Under the pieces are notes generated by a model. It saw only the letters and a program-made list of their open reading frames with translations, had not been told where the DNA came from and made no database searches. Made by a program: the position numbers and the translations under genes. DNA of 47,725 nucleotides from NCBI GenBank assembly GCA_900319715.1, contig ONPM01000003.1, forward strand, positions 1 through 47,725, in the 5' to 3' direction. The DNA is from an uncultured Prevotella sp. (GTDB lineage Bacteria > Bacteroidota > Bacteroidia > Bacteroidales > Bacteroidaceae). Shown here piece by piece: positions 29,024 through 37,229 of this stretch; position 1 is the first letter of the stretch; every line of letters starts with the position of its first letter.

Positions 29024-30157
29024 TTATATTCTCCTCATCCAGCAACGCCTCCGCTTCACCGTTTCCGGATGCAGCGGCTTCCACTGTGTGAGTTCTCGCA
29101 CGTTGTCTTCTAACTGTGGACCCGTCTCAGCCCACTTGATGCCATATTTATTATAAATAGGTATAAGTTTGTCGAAGAAGAGGGCGTTCACTCCCAGTCC
29201 CTGATAGTCAGGGCGTACGGCCACCAACAGCATCTCCGTGTTGTCCTCATGTTTCCATTTCAGCGACTTCAGCAGATGATACCATCCCGTGGGCCATAGA
29301 CGACCATGTGACTTCTGCAGAGCCTCCGTCAGACTGGGCATGGTGACAGCAATACCCACCAACTCGCCCTGCTCGTTCTCCACTAATGGAACCATATCCA
29401 TCTTGAACAGGGGTACGTATTTGTCAAGAAACATTTGTGCCTGTTTCTGTGAAAAGGCAGAGAAACCGAAGATCGGGGCATACGCCTCATTGAGCAACTT
29501 GAAGATCTTAGGTCCGTATTCACCCTTCTGCACTTCGTGGCGCTTGGCGAACTTAACCTTCAGTCCAAACTGTTCACGGGCATATTGTGCCACTCGCACA
29601 TACCGCGCTGGCACCTCCTTGGGGATGTTGATGCGGATCTGCAGCCAGTCTACTTCCTTCTCGAAACCTAACTGCTCCATGTGCTTGGGGTAGTAGGCAG
29701 GGTTATAGTATGCGGTCATCGAACCTCTCAGTTCAAAGTCTTCCACGAGCATGCCCTCCTTGTCGAAGTCTGTCACACCCATCGGCCCTTGCAGTTTGTC
29801 CATACCCTGGGCTTTGCCCCAGGCTTCTACAGCATCCAACAGGGCCTTTGAGACTGCCAGGTCGTCGATGAACTCAATCATGGAGAAACGGACGTTGTGC
29901 GTCTTCCAGGTGTCGTTGGCCTTCTTGTTCACGACACCCACAACACGCCCTACGACCTCTTGGCCGCGATAGGCCACAAAAGGCTGTGCCTCCGAGGTTC
30001 GCTGACTCGCATCCCCTATGGAGGTAAACATGGCGCGTACGTCGCTACGCATGTCTGGAACGTATTGGCTGCATCCGGCATAGATCTTGTCTGTCACGTT
30101 CAGAAAATCATCCATCTCCTGCTTGCTGCCAACCTTTACTACCTTTATTTCTTCCAT
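29024..30157 (-). CDS. GNAT-like acyltransferase
   Basis: A 377-residue protein with GNAT-type features. The N-terminal part has VAYRGQEVVGRVVGVVN and the C-terminal part has EMLLVAVRPDYQGLGVNALFF, which fits the acyl-CoA/ACP binding segment (R-x-x-Q/G-x-G/A). It therefore looks like a double-GNAT or FemAB-like arrangement acting as an N- or O-acyltransferase. It is the first gene of the minus-strand lipid cluster and probably uses or feeds the acyl chain made by the ACP and ketoacyl synthase downstream (inference). Acceptor unknown. The C-terminus is very basic (KRRRCWMRR). The divergent esterase gene starts 309 bp away. Confidence 0.75.
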   Translation of the reverse strand: MEEIKVVKVGSKQEMDDFLNVTDKIYAGCSQYVPDMRSDVRAMFTSIGDASQRTSEAQPFVAYRGQEVVGRVVGVVNKKANDTWKTHNVRFSMIEFIDDLAVSKALLDAVEAWGKAQGMDKLQGPMGVTDFDKEGMLVEDFELRGSMTAYYNPAYYPKHMEQLGFEKEVDWLQIRINIPKEVPARYVRVAQYAREQFGLKVKFAKRHEVQKGEYGPKIFKLLNEAYAPIFGFSAFSQKQAQMFLDKYVPLFKMDMVPLVENEQGELVGIAVTMPSLTEALQKSHGRLWPTGWYHLLKSLKWKHEDNTEMLLVAVRPDYQGLGVNALFFDKLIPIYNKYGIKWAETGPQLEDNVRELTQWKPLHPETVKRRRCWMRRI

Positions 30158-30232
30158 ATATCACCCTACAACAGGTGCTTATTATCCTGTCTAAATATAG
30201 TCATTCTCAACGAATGATTTTCAAATCGGGTG

Positions 30233-30240
30233 CAAAATTA
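30233..30240 (-). promoter_or_regulatory. Candidate -7 box for the lipid cluster
   Basis: TAATTTTG on the minus strand, fitting TAnnTTTG, about 75 bp before the ATG at 30157. No clear -33 box. The remaining 30241-30410 of this 309-bp divergent gap is AT-rich and shows nothing else. Confidence 0.5.
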
Positions 30241-30416
30241 CTCATAATTTGCCAATAAAGCGTACTCAAAACTTCACATTCAGTGTCCAGTTCTGATTTT
30301 ATAAGATACTTTGACGTATATTAAGATAATTTAATAGATATATACCCTAAATAACACCTTAATTTGTCTTACGATGATATTTTATCTTTTTTCTTATTTT
30401 ATTCGAGAAAAAGTTG

Positions 30417-30424
30417 TATCTTTG
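30417..30424 (+). promoter_or_regulatory. -7 box of the CE1 esterase gene
   Basis: TATCTTTG 42 bp before the ATG at 30467. A -33 element is not obvious. Confidence 0.7.
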
Positions 30425-30466
30425 CAAAACAATTTGGAAAGTATAATCATTTATCCAATAACAATT

Positions 30467-31639
30467 ATGAGAACTGTAAACATGATACTGGCCGTAGTGA
30501 TGACGGCAGTGGTGTGTACCCAAGTGGCAGCACAAGGATTCAAAAGCGAGAGTTTTCCGGAAGGGTCTTTCTCTCCAGTGACAAACGTTAACCGCGCAAG
30601 CTATCCGCGTGTGTTGAAGGACCTCAGCGTGATGTTCCGTGTAAACGCCCCGCAGGCACAGTGTGTGCAGATAGACCTCTGTGGTACGAAGTACGACATG
30701 ACGAAGGGTGATGACGGCAACTGGATGGTGACCTCGAAACCGCAGGTGCCAGGCTTCCACTATTATTTCCTGATTGTCGACGGTGTGAGTGTGGCTGATC
30801 CTGCCAGTCAGTCGTTCTATGGTTGTGGCCGTTGGTCGAGTGCCATCGAGATCCCTGAGGCAGGGACGGACGATTTCGAGGTGCAGGATGTGCCTCGTGG
30901 TGAAGTGCGCAGCGTATATTATTACTCGAAGGTCGACGAGTCATGGCGCCCACTGCTGGTCTATACACCAGCAGGCTATCGTGAGAGCCATGATGCTTAT
31001 CCTGTGGTGTATATCCAGCATGGTGGCGGCGAGGATCATCATGGTTGGATGGAGCAGGGCAGGACGGCGCAGATTATGGATAACCTGATTGCCCAGGGCA
31101 AGGCGGTGCCGATGATTGTGGTGAGTTCGAACAGTAATGTCCATTCAAGGAACGGTGGCTTTGGCGGTGGGTACAGTTGGCAGGGCATGCAGTCGTTCCG
31201 TTCGGAACTGATAGACAATGTGATCCCGTTTGTGGAGAAAACCTATCGTGTGAAGAAAGACCGCAAGAGCCGTGCGATGTGCGGACTGTCGATGGGTGGT
31301 GGGCAGTCGTTCTATATCGGCCTCCGCGACCCAGAGGTGTTCGCTAATGTGGGTGTGTTTTCCACAGGTATGTTTGGAGGCATCCAGGGAGCCTCGAATT
31401 TCGACTTGGAAAAGGAGGTGCCAGGCATTCTGACGGATACTGAGACATTCAATGAGAAGTTCGACGTGTTTTTCATGAGTTGCGGGGAACAGGATCCCCG
31501 TATCGAGTACACACGGGGCATCGTGAAGAAGATGCGCGACGGTGGTGTAGACGTGCGTTTCAACTCGTACCCTGGCGACCACGAATGGCAGGTATGGCGC
31601 AAGTCATTGCATGAGTTCGCGCAATATCTGTTTAAATAA
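30467..31639 (+). CDS. Secreted CE1-type esterase with N-terminal Ig-like domain
   Basis: A 390-residue secreted hydrolase. A signal peptide (MRTVNMILAVVMTAVVCTQV) is followed by an Ig-like/CBM48-type domain (about residues 35-135) and an alpha/beta-hydrolase of the CE1 (feruloyl/acetyl-xylan esterase, esterase D) type. HGGGEDHHGW is an oxyanion-region motif, GLSMGGGQS carries the nucleophile Ser, and GDHEWQVW the catalytic His. Such enzymes remove ferulate or acetate from plant cell-wall polysaccharides. I chose the ATG at 30467 because it starts the signal peptide and lies after the -7 box; in-frame codons upstream overlap the promoter. The gene is monocistronic. A GH127 gene in this window also points to plant-glycan use. 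Confidence 0.85.
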   Translation: MRTVNMILAVVMTAVVCTQVAAQGFKSESFPEGSFSPVTNVNRASYPRVLKDLSVMFRVNAPQAQCVQIDLCGTKYDMTKGDDGNWMVTSKPQVPGFHYYFLIVDGVSVADPASQSFYGCGRWSSAIEIPEAGTDDFEVQDVPRGEVRSVYYYSKVDESWRPLLVYTPAGYRESHDAYPVVYIQHGGGEDHHGWMEQGRTAQIMDNLIAQGKAVPMIVVSSNSNVHSRNGGFGGGYSWQGMQSFRSELIDNVIPFVEKTYRVKKDRKSRAMCGLSMGGGQSFYIGLRDPEVFANVGVFSTGMFGGIQGASNFDLEKEVPGILTDTETFNEKFDVFFMSCGEQDPRIEYTRGIVKKMRDGGVDVRFNSYPGDHEWQVWRKSLHEFAQYLFK

Positions 31640-31650
31640 CTTCCATAAAA

Positions 31651-31682
31651 TTTGGTGGTTTCCACGAATTGCACTATCTTTG
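31651..31682 (+). promoter_or_regulatory. Promoter of the rpoN unit
   Basis: TTTG at 31651-31654, a 20-bp spacer and TATCTTTG at 31675-31682, 42 bp before the ATG at 31725. Confidence 0.8.
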
Positions 31683-31724
31683 CAGCGTAAAGTGTAATGA
31701 AAGTAGGGTAAAAGGCAATAGACT

Positions 31725-32375
31725 ATGGCGAAAGATTCCAAATGGCAGGATGAATACTGGTTGCTGCTGATGCAGATCTACCTTCAGAAACCCGTAGGTA
31801 TCAAACCCATGTACAGCAGGGCGATGGTTGACCTGAGCCTTGAACTTCACATCGCGCCAGAGCGGCTCTTTAATAAAATGTGCCAGATTGCGAATCTCGA
31901 GACACCCCGTGTCGAGCACATCTGGGAGGTGTATGGCAACAATCCCCGCAAGTTGGCACGGGCCGTCAGGCTGTTCCGCGAGATGAAAGGCTTCAATAAC
32001 TCTGACGCCTTCTACGACGGTGTGGAACTGAACGAGAGTTTCGAGCGCGACTTCAGGCCTCTGGAGGAAGACGAGCGTTTCACCCCCGTGATGCTCATCC
32101 TCATCCTCGACCTCTACTTCCGTCTGACACCCCAGACGATGGTGGCAGAGACTCCCGAAGTGCAGGAACTGGCTCGTCTGATCAAACTGAAGGCAGCCGA
32201 TGTGGTCGAGGTGATGGAGGTGATGCAGTACTGTGATCCCTACCTGAACCGCAGAGGTGTGATCTTCCACCCCCTGATGATACCCTGTCAGGACATTTGG
32301 CGCCGATTCGGCAATACAGACGTAGAGGCCCTGGCATCGTATGCGAAGCAGTTGAAAGATTTCTATGAACGATAG
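31725..32375 (+). CDS. Conserved hypothetical protein upstream of rpoN
   Basis: A 216-residue, mostly helical cytoplasmic protein with no signal peptide or known catalytic motif. It begins MAKDSKWQDEYWLLLMQIYLQ and contains WEVYGNNPRKLARAVRLFREM, which could be a DNA- or protein-binding helical region, but I do not recognise the family. Its 3' end overlaps the rpoN start by 11 bp, so the two are translationally coupled and probably functionally linked, for example in modulating sigma-54 (inference from position only). Confidence 0.75.
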   Translation: MAKDSKWQDEYWLLLMQIYLQKPVGIKPMYSRAMVDLSLELHIAPERLFNKMCQIANLETPRVEHIWEVYGNNPRKLARAVRLFREMKGFNNSDAFYDGVELNESFERDFRPLEEDERFTPVMLILILDLYFRLTPQTMVAETPEVQELARLIKLKAADVVEVMEVMQYCDPYLNRRGVIFHPLMIPCQDIWRRFGNTDVEALASYAKQLKDFYER

Positions 32376-33879
32376 ATATACACAGATACAAGAACAGTCG
32401 CTGCAGCAGAAACAGTCGCAGATCATCTCCCACCAGCAGTTGCTTCAGGCATCGTTGGTGGAGTTGCCGCTGATGCAATTGGTGGATCGGGTAAATACGG
32501 AGATGAATGATAATCCCGCCCTCGAACTGGACAGCGGCTATGACGATGCTGACAATACTGAGTACTCTGATTTCTCAGACCATTCCGAGTCGTCTGACAC
32601 CTCTGAGGACTACGATGTGCTGACGGAGCGCGAAGAGCGTCAGTCAGCCCTCGACGATGCCCTGAGCAATATTGGCCGCGACGACGATGAACTACCCGTC
32701 TATCACGGAGGGAGTGCTGTCGCCGAGGATCGCGAGGAGATGGTGTATGGCCAGACAACCTCCTTTTACGACCAGTTGAAGGAACAGATGGTGCTGCTTG
32801 ATATGACAGACCGTCAGCGGGGTATCATGGAGTATATGATTGGCTCGCTCGATGACGACGGACTGTTGCGCAAGCGACTTGATGCCATCAGCGACGAACT
32901 GGCCGTCTATCGTAACATCGACGCTTCGGAAGAGGAACTCCGAGAGGTGCAGACGCTCCTGCAGGGCTTCGATCCGGCTGGCATTGGAGCCGCTTCGCTT
33001 CAGGAGTGTCTCCTGCTACAGATTGACCGCAAGGACTCCTCATGGCTGAAAGACCAGATGAAACGGGTGGTCGCTAACTATTTCGAAGAATTCACCCACA
33101 AGCACTGGGACAAGATACAGGCGAGCCTCTCGCTCAGCGACGACCAGGCCAAACAGGTCTTCCACGAACTGCGGAAACTGAATCCGCGGCCTGGGGCCTC
33201 GTTAGGGGAGACCGTAGGCAGAAGCCTTCAGCAGATCACGCCCGACTTTATCGTCGATACCCACGATGACGGGACTGTCACCTTTACGCTCAACAATGGC
33301 GAACTGCCCGAACTGAAAGTGTCGCAGTCGTTCATTGACTCCATGGACGAGTTCCAGCAGAATCGTGAGCACATGAGCCGCCAGTCGAAAGAGGCGCTGC
33401 TCTATATTAAGAAAAAGGTGGACAGCGCCCAGGGCTTCATCGAGGCCTTGAAGGTGAGACGCCACACGCTGACCATCACCATGCGGGCCATCATACAGTT
33501 GCAGCACCAGTTCTTTGTCGATGGCGACGAGGCCTCGCTGCGACCTATGATCCTCAAGGATGTGGCAGAGAAGACGGGGCTGGACCTCTCCACCGTGTCG
33601 CGTGTGAGCAACTCGAAGTATGCCCAGACTCGCTGGGGTACGTTCCCCCTGCGCCACTTCTTCAGCGACAGTTACGTCACCCAAAGCGGCGAGGAACTGT
33701 CTACGCGCCAGATTAAGGTGGCCCTTAGGGAGATTGTTGACGCAGAGGACAAGAAACAGCCATTGAGCGATGATGATATCAAGGCGGCTCTGGCGGAACG
33801 CGGGTTCCCCATCGCTCGCAGGACGGTGGCCAAGTATCGGGAGAAGTTAGGCATCCCTATCGCAAGGCTGCGAAAGTGA
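32365..33879 (+). CDS. rpoN: RNA polymerase sigma-54 factor
   Basis: A 504-residue sigma-54, the usual length. Region I is glutamine-rich (YTQIQEQSLQQKQ followed by QLLQASLVELPLMQLV). Region II is very acidic (residues about 50-115). The core-binding and helix-turn-helix parts follow (LDLSTVSRVSNSKYAQT), and the RpoN box near the C-terminus reads RRTVAKYREKLGIP. Sigma-54 directs transcription that depends on AAA+ activators; no such activator or -24/-12 promoter was recognised in this window. It overlaps the upstream unknown gene by 11 bp. Confidence 0.95.
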   Translation: MNDRYTQIQEQSLQQKQSQIISHQQLLQASLVELPLMQLVDRVNTEMNDNPALELDSGYDDADNTEYSDFSDHSESSDTSEDYDVLTEREERQSALDDALSNIGRDDDELPVYHGGSAVAEDREEMVYGQTTSFYDQLKEQMVLLDMTDRQRGIMEYMIGSLDDDGLLRKRLDAISDELAVYRNIDASEEELREVQTLLQGFDPAGIGAASLQECLLLQIDRKDSSWLKDQMKRVVANYFEEFTHKHWDKIQASLSLSDDQAKQVFHELRKLNPRPGASLGETVGRSLQQITPDFIVDTHDDGTVTFTLNNGELPELKVSQSFIDSMDEFQQNREHMSRQSKEALLYIKKKVDSAQGFIEALKVRRHTLTITMRAIIQLQHQFFVDGDEASLRPMILKDVAEKTGLDLSTVSRVSNSKYAQTRWGTFPLRHFFSDSYVTQSGEELSTRQIKVALREIVDAEDKKQPLSDDDIKAALAERGFPIARRTVAKYREKLGIPIARLRK

Positions 33880-33901
33880 AAAGGTGTAGAAGTGATATTC
33901 G

Positions 33902-34525
33902 ATGAAGAAGCGTGAGAAGACAATTATATTGGGAGCACGGATCGTGAGTCTGGTATTCACTCCGTTCTACTTGCCTTTATTAGGACTGATGGCCCTGTTC
34001 GCCTTCAGTTATCTCTCGCTGATGCCATGGGCCTATAAGTTGCAGGTGCTCACGCTGGTGTATGTGTTCACCATCCTGTTGCCTACCGTGCTCATCCATC
34101 TCTATCGCCGCTATCAGGGGTGGACGCTTATCGAACTCGGACATAAGGAGCGTCGTATGGTGCCCTACGTCATCTCCATCCTCTGCTATTTCTTCTGCAT
34201 ATACCTGATGGACCAGGTGCATATCCCCCATTTCATGAGTGCCATCCTCTCAGCAGCGCTGTTCATACAGGTGGCCTGTGCCCTGATCAACGTGTGGTGG
34301 AAGATCTCTACTCATACAGCGGCCGTAGGAGGCGTGGCAGGGGCCTTGTTTGTCTTTGGCGAACTCTTCGGCTTCAACCCCGTATGGTGGCTCTGCCTGG
34401 TGTTCATCCTCGCAGGGGTGCTGGGCACTAGCCGCATGATCCTCCGCCAGCACACACTGGCACAGGTCCTGACAGGCTTCCTCGTGGGGGTCGTCTGTTC
34501 TATTCTTGGATTTTTTTATTTTTAG
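33902..34525 (+). CDS. PAP2-like integral membrane protein, degenerate active site
   Basis: A 207-residue membrane protein with about six helices, resembling PAP2 phosphatases that remove phosphate from lipid phosphates. The second and third PAP2 motifs are altered: STHTAAVGG stands where PSGH is usual, and SRMILRQHTLAQVL keeps the SR and His but has Gln where the final Asp is expected. The first motif (GHKERRMVPY) is only approximate. It could be a divergent or inactive phosphatase. It lies 22 bp after rpoN and 2 bp before purE, so all three may be on one transcript. Confidence 0.7.
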   Translation: MKKREKTIILGARIVSLVFTPFYLPLLGLMALFAFSYLSLMPWAYKLQVLTLVYVFTILLPTVLIHLYRRYQGWTLIELGHKERRMVPYVISILCYFFCIYLMDQVHIPHFMSAILSAALFIQVACALINVWWKISTHTAAVGGVAGALFVFGELFGFNPVWWLCLVFILAGVLGTSRMILRQHTLAQVLTGFLVGVVCSILGFFYF

Positions 34526-34527
34526 AT

Positions 34528-35034
34528 ATGAAACCACTTGTAAGTATTATCATGGGCAGCACCAGTGATCTGCCCGTTATGGAGAAAGCCTGCAAACTGC
34601 TGGATGAGTTGCAGGTGCCTTTTGAAGTGAATGCCCTCTCTGCCCATCGCACCCCCGATGCCGTGGAGCAGTTTGCACAGACGGCGAAGGATCGTGGCGT
34701 GAAGGTGATCATCGCAGGTGCAGGAATGGCTGCCGCACTGCCAGGTGTCATCGCGGCCTCTACCACGCTGCCTGTCATTGGCGTGCCCATCAAGGGGATG
34801 CTCGATGGCCTCGACGCCCTGCTCTCTATCGTCCAGATGCCCCCAGGTATCCCTGTGGCCACGGTAGGTGTCAATGGCGCCCAGAATGCAGCCATCCTCG
34901 CTGTGCAGATGATGGCTCTTTACGATGCTGAACTGGCTCAGCGTCTGGCCGTCTATAAGGGCAGTCTGCGTGTGAAGATTGAGAAGGCCAATGAAGAACT
35001 GATGAAGGTGAAATACGAATTTAAGTGTAATTAG
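34528..35034 (+). CDS. purE: N5-carboxyaminoimidazole ribonucleotide mutase
   Basis: A 168-residue class I PurE, converting N5-CAIR to CAIR in purine synthesis. The signature is at the N-terminus: SIIMGSTSDLPVMEKA, then ALSAHRTPD with the catalytic His and IAGAGMAAALPGV. Length is standard. It starts 2 bp after the PAP2-like gene and is followed by ispG across a heptamer-armed repeat element. Confidence 0.96.
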   Translation: MKPLVSIIMGSTSDLPVMEKACKLLDELQVPFEVNALSAHRTPDAVEQFAQTAKDRGVKVIIAGAGMAAALPGVIAASTTLPVIGVPIKGMLDGLDALLSIVQMPPGIPVATVGVNGAQNAAILAVQMMALYDAELAQRLAVYKGSLRVKIEKANEELMKVKYEFKCN

Positions 35035-35157
35035 TTTATAGTTTAAAGTTTATAGTTTATAGATGATAACCTGGCAAGCCCGGGACAAATTCTCTGTAGA
35101 TCGTTTATCTGGAGTCTATAGAAGTAATCATCTATAAACTATAAACCATAAACTATC
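35035..35157. repeat. Heptamer-armed inverted repeat element 4 (TTTATAG type)
   Basis: Left arm of GTTTATA/GTTTAAA heptamers plus AGATGATAAC, core with CCTGGCAAGCCC (the reverse complement of the GGGCTTGCCAGG core of element 3), right arm TAATCATCTATAAAC with ATAAACC units. It fills the purE-ispG gap and starts directly at the purE stop codon. Confidence 0.85.
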
Positions 35158-35175
35158 AACAAAAAAGAAAAGAGT

Positions 35176-36576
35176 ATGTACAAAAGAAGATTAAGCACTG
35201 AAGCCCGTGTAGGGAATATCGGCATTGGTGGACAGAACCCCATCCGCATCCAGTCGATGGCCACGGTGGATACCAATGATACTGAGGGCTGCGTCAGTCA
35301 GGCCAAGCGGATTATCGACGCTGGTGGCGAACTGGTGCGCTTCACGACCCAGGGTACGCGTGAGGCTGAGAACATGAAGAATATCTCCGCCCGTCTGAAG
35401 GCGGATGGCTACCAGCAGCCCCTCGTGGCTGACGTGCATTTCACGGCTCATACCGCTGATGTGGCTGCCCTCTACTGTGAGAAGGTGCGCATCAATCCTG
35501 GCAACTATGTCGACCCGGGACGTACGTTCAAGCATCTGGAATACACGGATGAGGAATATGCTGCAGAACTGCAGAAGATCGAGGACAAATTGGTGCCTTT
35601 CATCAATATCTGCAAGGAACACCATACCGCTGTACGCATTGGCGTAAATCACGGATCGCTCTCCGATCGTATCATGTCGCGCTATGGTGACACTCCTGAG
35701 GGCATCGTGGAGAGTTGTATGGAGTTCCTGAGAATCTTCAAGCGCGAGCAGTTCAACGATGTCGTCATCTCCATCAAGGCCTCGAACACAGTCGTCATGG
35801 TCACCACCGTCCGTCTGCTGGTCAAGGCGATGGATCGTGAGGACATGCACTATCCCCTGCATCTGGGTGTCACAGAGGCAGGCGAGGGCGAAGACGGACG
35901 TATCAAGTCGGCAGTAGGCATTGGCGCCCTGCTGACGGAAGGTATTGGCGACACCATCCGCGTCTCGCTCTCCGAAGAGCCTGAGTGCGAGATACCTGTG
36001 GCCCGCCAACTCGTAGACATGATCCCTGAATGTACTACCCTTCGTGCTGAGGCTGAAGCCTCTATCAAGGACGATACCATCACCCTCTCGCTCGACGCCC
36101 CTGACTGGGAGTCACTCCAGTTGAAGGCTGCCATGGCAGTGGGCGCACTGCTCATCGACAAGAAGGCCACGAAACTTGTTATTTGTCCGAAGAGCGGTAG
36201 CAAATTATTCACTCTTCACTCTTCACTCTTCACTTCTTTGTCTGATGCCATCCTCCAGGCTGCCCGCGTCAAATTCACCAAGACGGAGTATATCTCCTGT
36301 CCAGGCTGTGGACGTACGCTCTATAACCTGCAGGAGACCATCGCGAAGATCAAGGCCGCCACGAAGGATCTCGTGGGACTGAAGATCGGCATCATGGGCT
36401 GTATCGTCAATGGCCCTGGCGAGATGGCTGATGCAGACTATGGTTATGTGGGTGCAGGACGAGGTAAGATCTCGCTCTACCGCGCCAAGGAGTGCGTCGA
36501 GAAGAACATCCCTGAGGAGGAAGCCGTCGAGAAACTTCTCGAACTGATCCGCTCCGACAAGGCTCGCCAGTCATAG
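35176..36576 (+). CDS. ispG: 4-hydroxy-3-methylbut-2-en-1-yl diphosphate synthase
   Basis: A 466-residue IspG (GcpE), an iron-sulfur enzyme of the MEP isoprenoid pathway that reduces MEcPP to HMBPP. The TIM-barrel part begins with GGQNPIRIQSMATVDTND and continues LVADVHFTAH and RINPGNY. The C-terminal cluster domain has SCPGCGRTLYN and GCIVNGPGEM, giving the three cysteine ligands, and the catalytic Glu. Bacteroidetes IspG is often near 600 residues because of an extra A* domain; this one is much shorter, though longer than the about 370-residue E. coli type. The stretch FTLHSSLFTS (about residues 346-355) comes from a CACTCTT repeat in the middle of the gene. The gene has its own terminator. 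Confidence 0.95.
   Translation: MYKRRLSTEARVGNIGIGGQNPIRIQSMATVDTNDTEGCVSQAKRIIDAGGELVRFTTQGTREAENMKNISARLKADGYQQPLVADVHFTAHTADVAALYCEKVRINPGNYVDPGRTFKHLEYTDEEYAAELQKIEDKLVPFINICKEHHTAVRIGVNHGSLSDRIMSRYGDTPEGIVESCMEFLRIFKREQFNDVVISIKASNTVVMVTTVRLLVKAMDREDMHYPLHLGVTEAGEGEDGRIKSAVGIGALLTEGIGDTIRVSLSEEPECEIPVARQLVDMIPECTTLRAEAEASIKDDTITLSLDAPDWESLQLKAAMAVGALLIDKKATKLVICPKSGSKLFTLHSSLFTSLSDAILQAARVKFTKTEYISCPGCGRTLYNLQETIAKIKAATKDLVGLKIGIMGCIVNGPGEMADADYGYVGAGRGKISLYRAKECVEKNIPEEEAVEKLLELIRSDKARQS
36208..36238 (+). repeat. In-frame CACTCTT repeat in ispG
   Basis: Four units of CACTCTT with an exact 7-bp period, encoding FTLHSSLFTS in the linker before the cluster-binding domain. Confidence 0.85.
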
Positions 36577-36614
36577 GCTTACTGACTGGCTAACCGCTTT
36601 GCGTATAAAAAGGC

Positions 36615-36664
36615 AGCATCCCCGCCAGCAGTATGAGTCTGCGACGGGGATGCTTCTTTCTTGG
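36615..36664 (+). terminator. Terminator after ispG
   Basis: A 10-bp perfect stem (AGCATCCCCG with CGGGGATGCT), with an inner GCAG/CTGC pairing, followed by TCTTTCTT. It lies 38 bp after the ispG stop and could also serve the convergent lipoprotein gene. Confidence 0.85.
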
Positions 36665-36680
36665 ACAGGGTCAACTGCCA

Positions 36681-37205
36681 TCAGATCTTCTTGTACTTCG
36701 TAATAACCTCTTTGTAAACGGTTCCGTTTTCCACCGTCGTGCCAGTCGTTGATGATACTAACTGCTTTCTGTCAATCATCTCGTTGTTGGTCAACGTAGT
36801 ATAGGAGATTCCACTAGCGATGGGATTGCCAGCCAACCACCAGCCTTCATCATTGGAGAGTTCGATGGACTGACCGTCGACGGTAAACTTACCTTTGGTA
36901 GTATCCCAAGTGTTGTTCGATTCATCATAGACACTGTAAGAGGCTGTGCCATCGCTGTTCAGGGTAAACTTGATTCCGTTGGTCACATTCTCTACTTTTG
37001 GGGCTTCATCTGTCTTAGTGGTAAAGGTCTTGTCAGTATAAGTCTGAGTGGTAATCTGAACCAACTGCCAGGTGCCATAAAGGCGCGAGTCGACTGCTGT
37101 CTGCTTTTTGCCACCGTTGTCAACATCATCATCATCACCACAGGCTGTGAAACCCAAACACATAGCGCATACAAAGAGCGCGCTCAAAAGGAAATTTTTC
37201 TTCAT
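36681..37205 (-). CDS. Lipocalin-like lipoprotein
   Basis: A 174-residue lipoprotein. The signal peptide ends in the lipobox GFTAC, followed by an acidic GDDDDVDNGG linker of the kind that sends Bacteroidetes lipoproteins to the outer membrane. The mature part has the pattern of small lipocalin-like domains: YGTWQLVQIT at the start, IKFTLNSDGTASYSV and KGKFTVDGQSIELS later. Such proteins may bind small hydrophobic ligands; nothing more specific can be said. It is 24 bp downstream of the sirtuin gene on the same strand. Confidence 0.8.
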   Translation of the reverse strand: MKKNFLLSALFVCAMCLGFTACGDDDDVDNGGKKQTAVDSRLYGTWQLVQITTQTYTDKTFTTKTDEAPKVENVTNGIKFTLNSDGTASYSVYDESNNTWDTTKGKFTVDGQSIELSNDEGWWLAGNPIASGISYTTLTNNEMIDRKQLVSSTTGTTVENGTVYKEVITKYKKI

Positions 37206-37229
37206 TTTTTAATTCAATATTAATTAATA

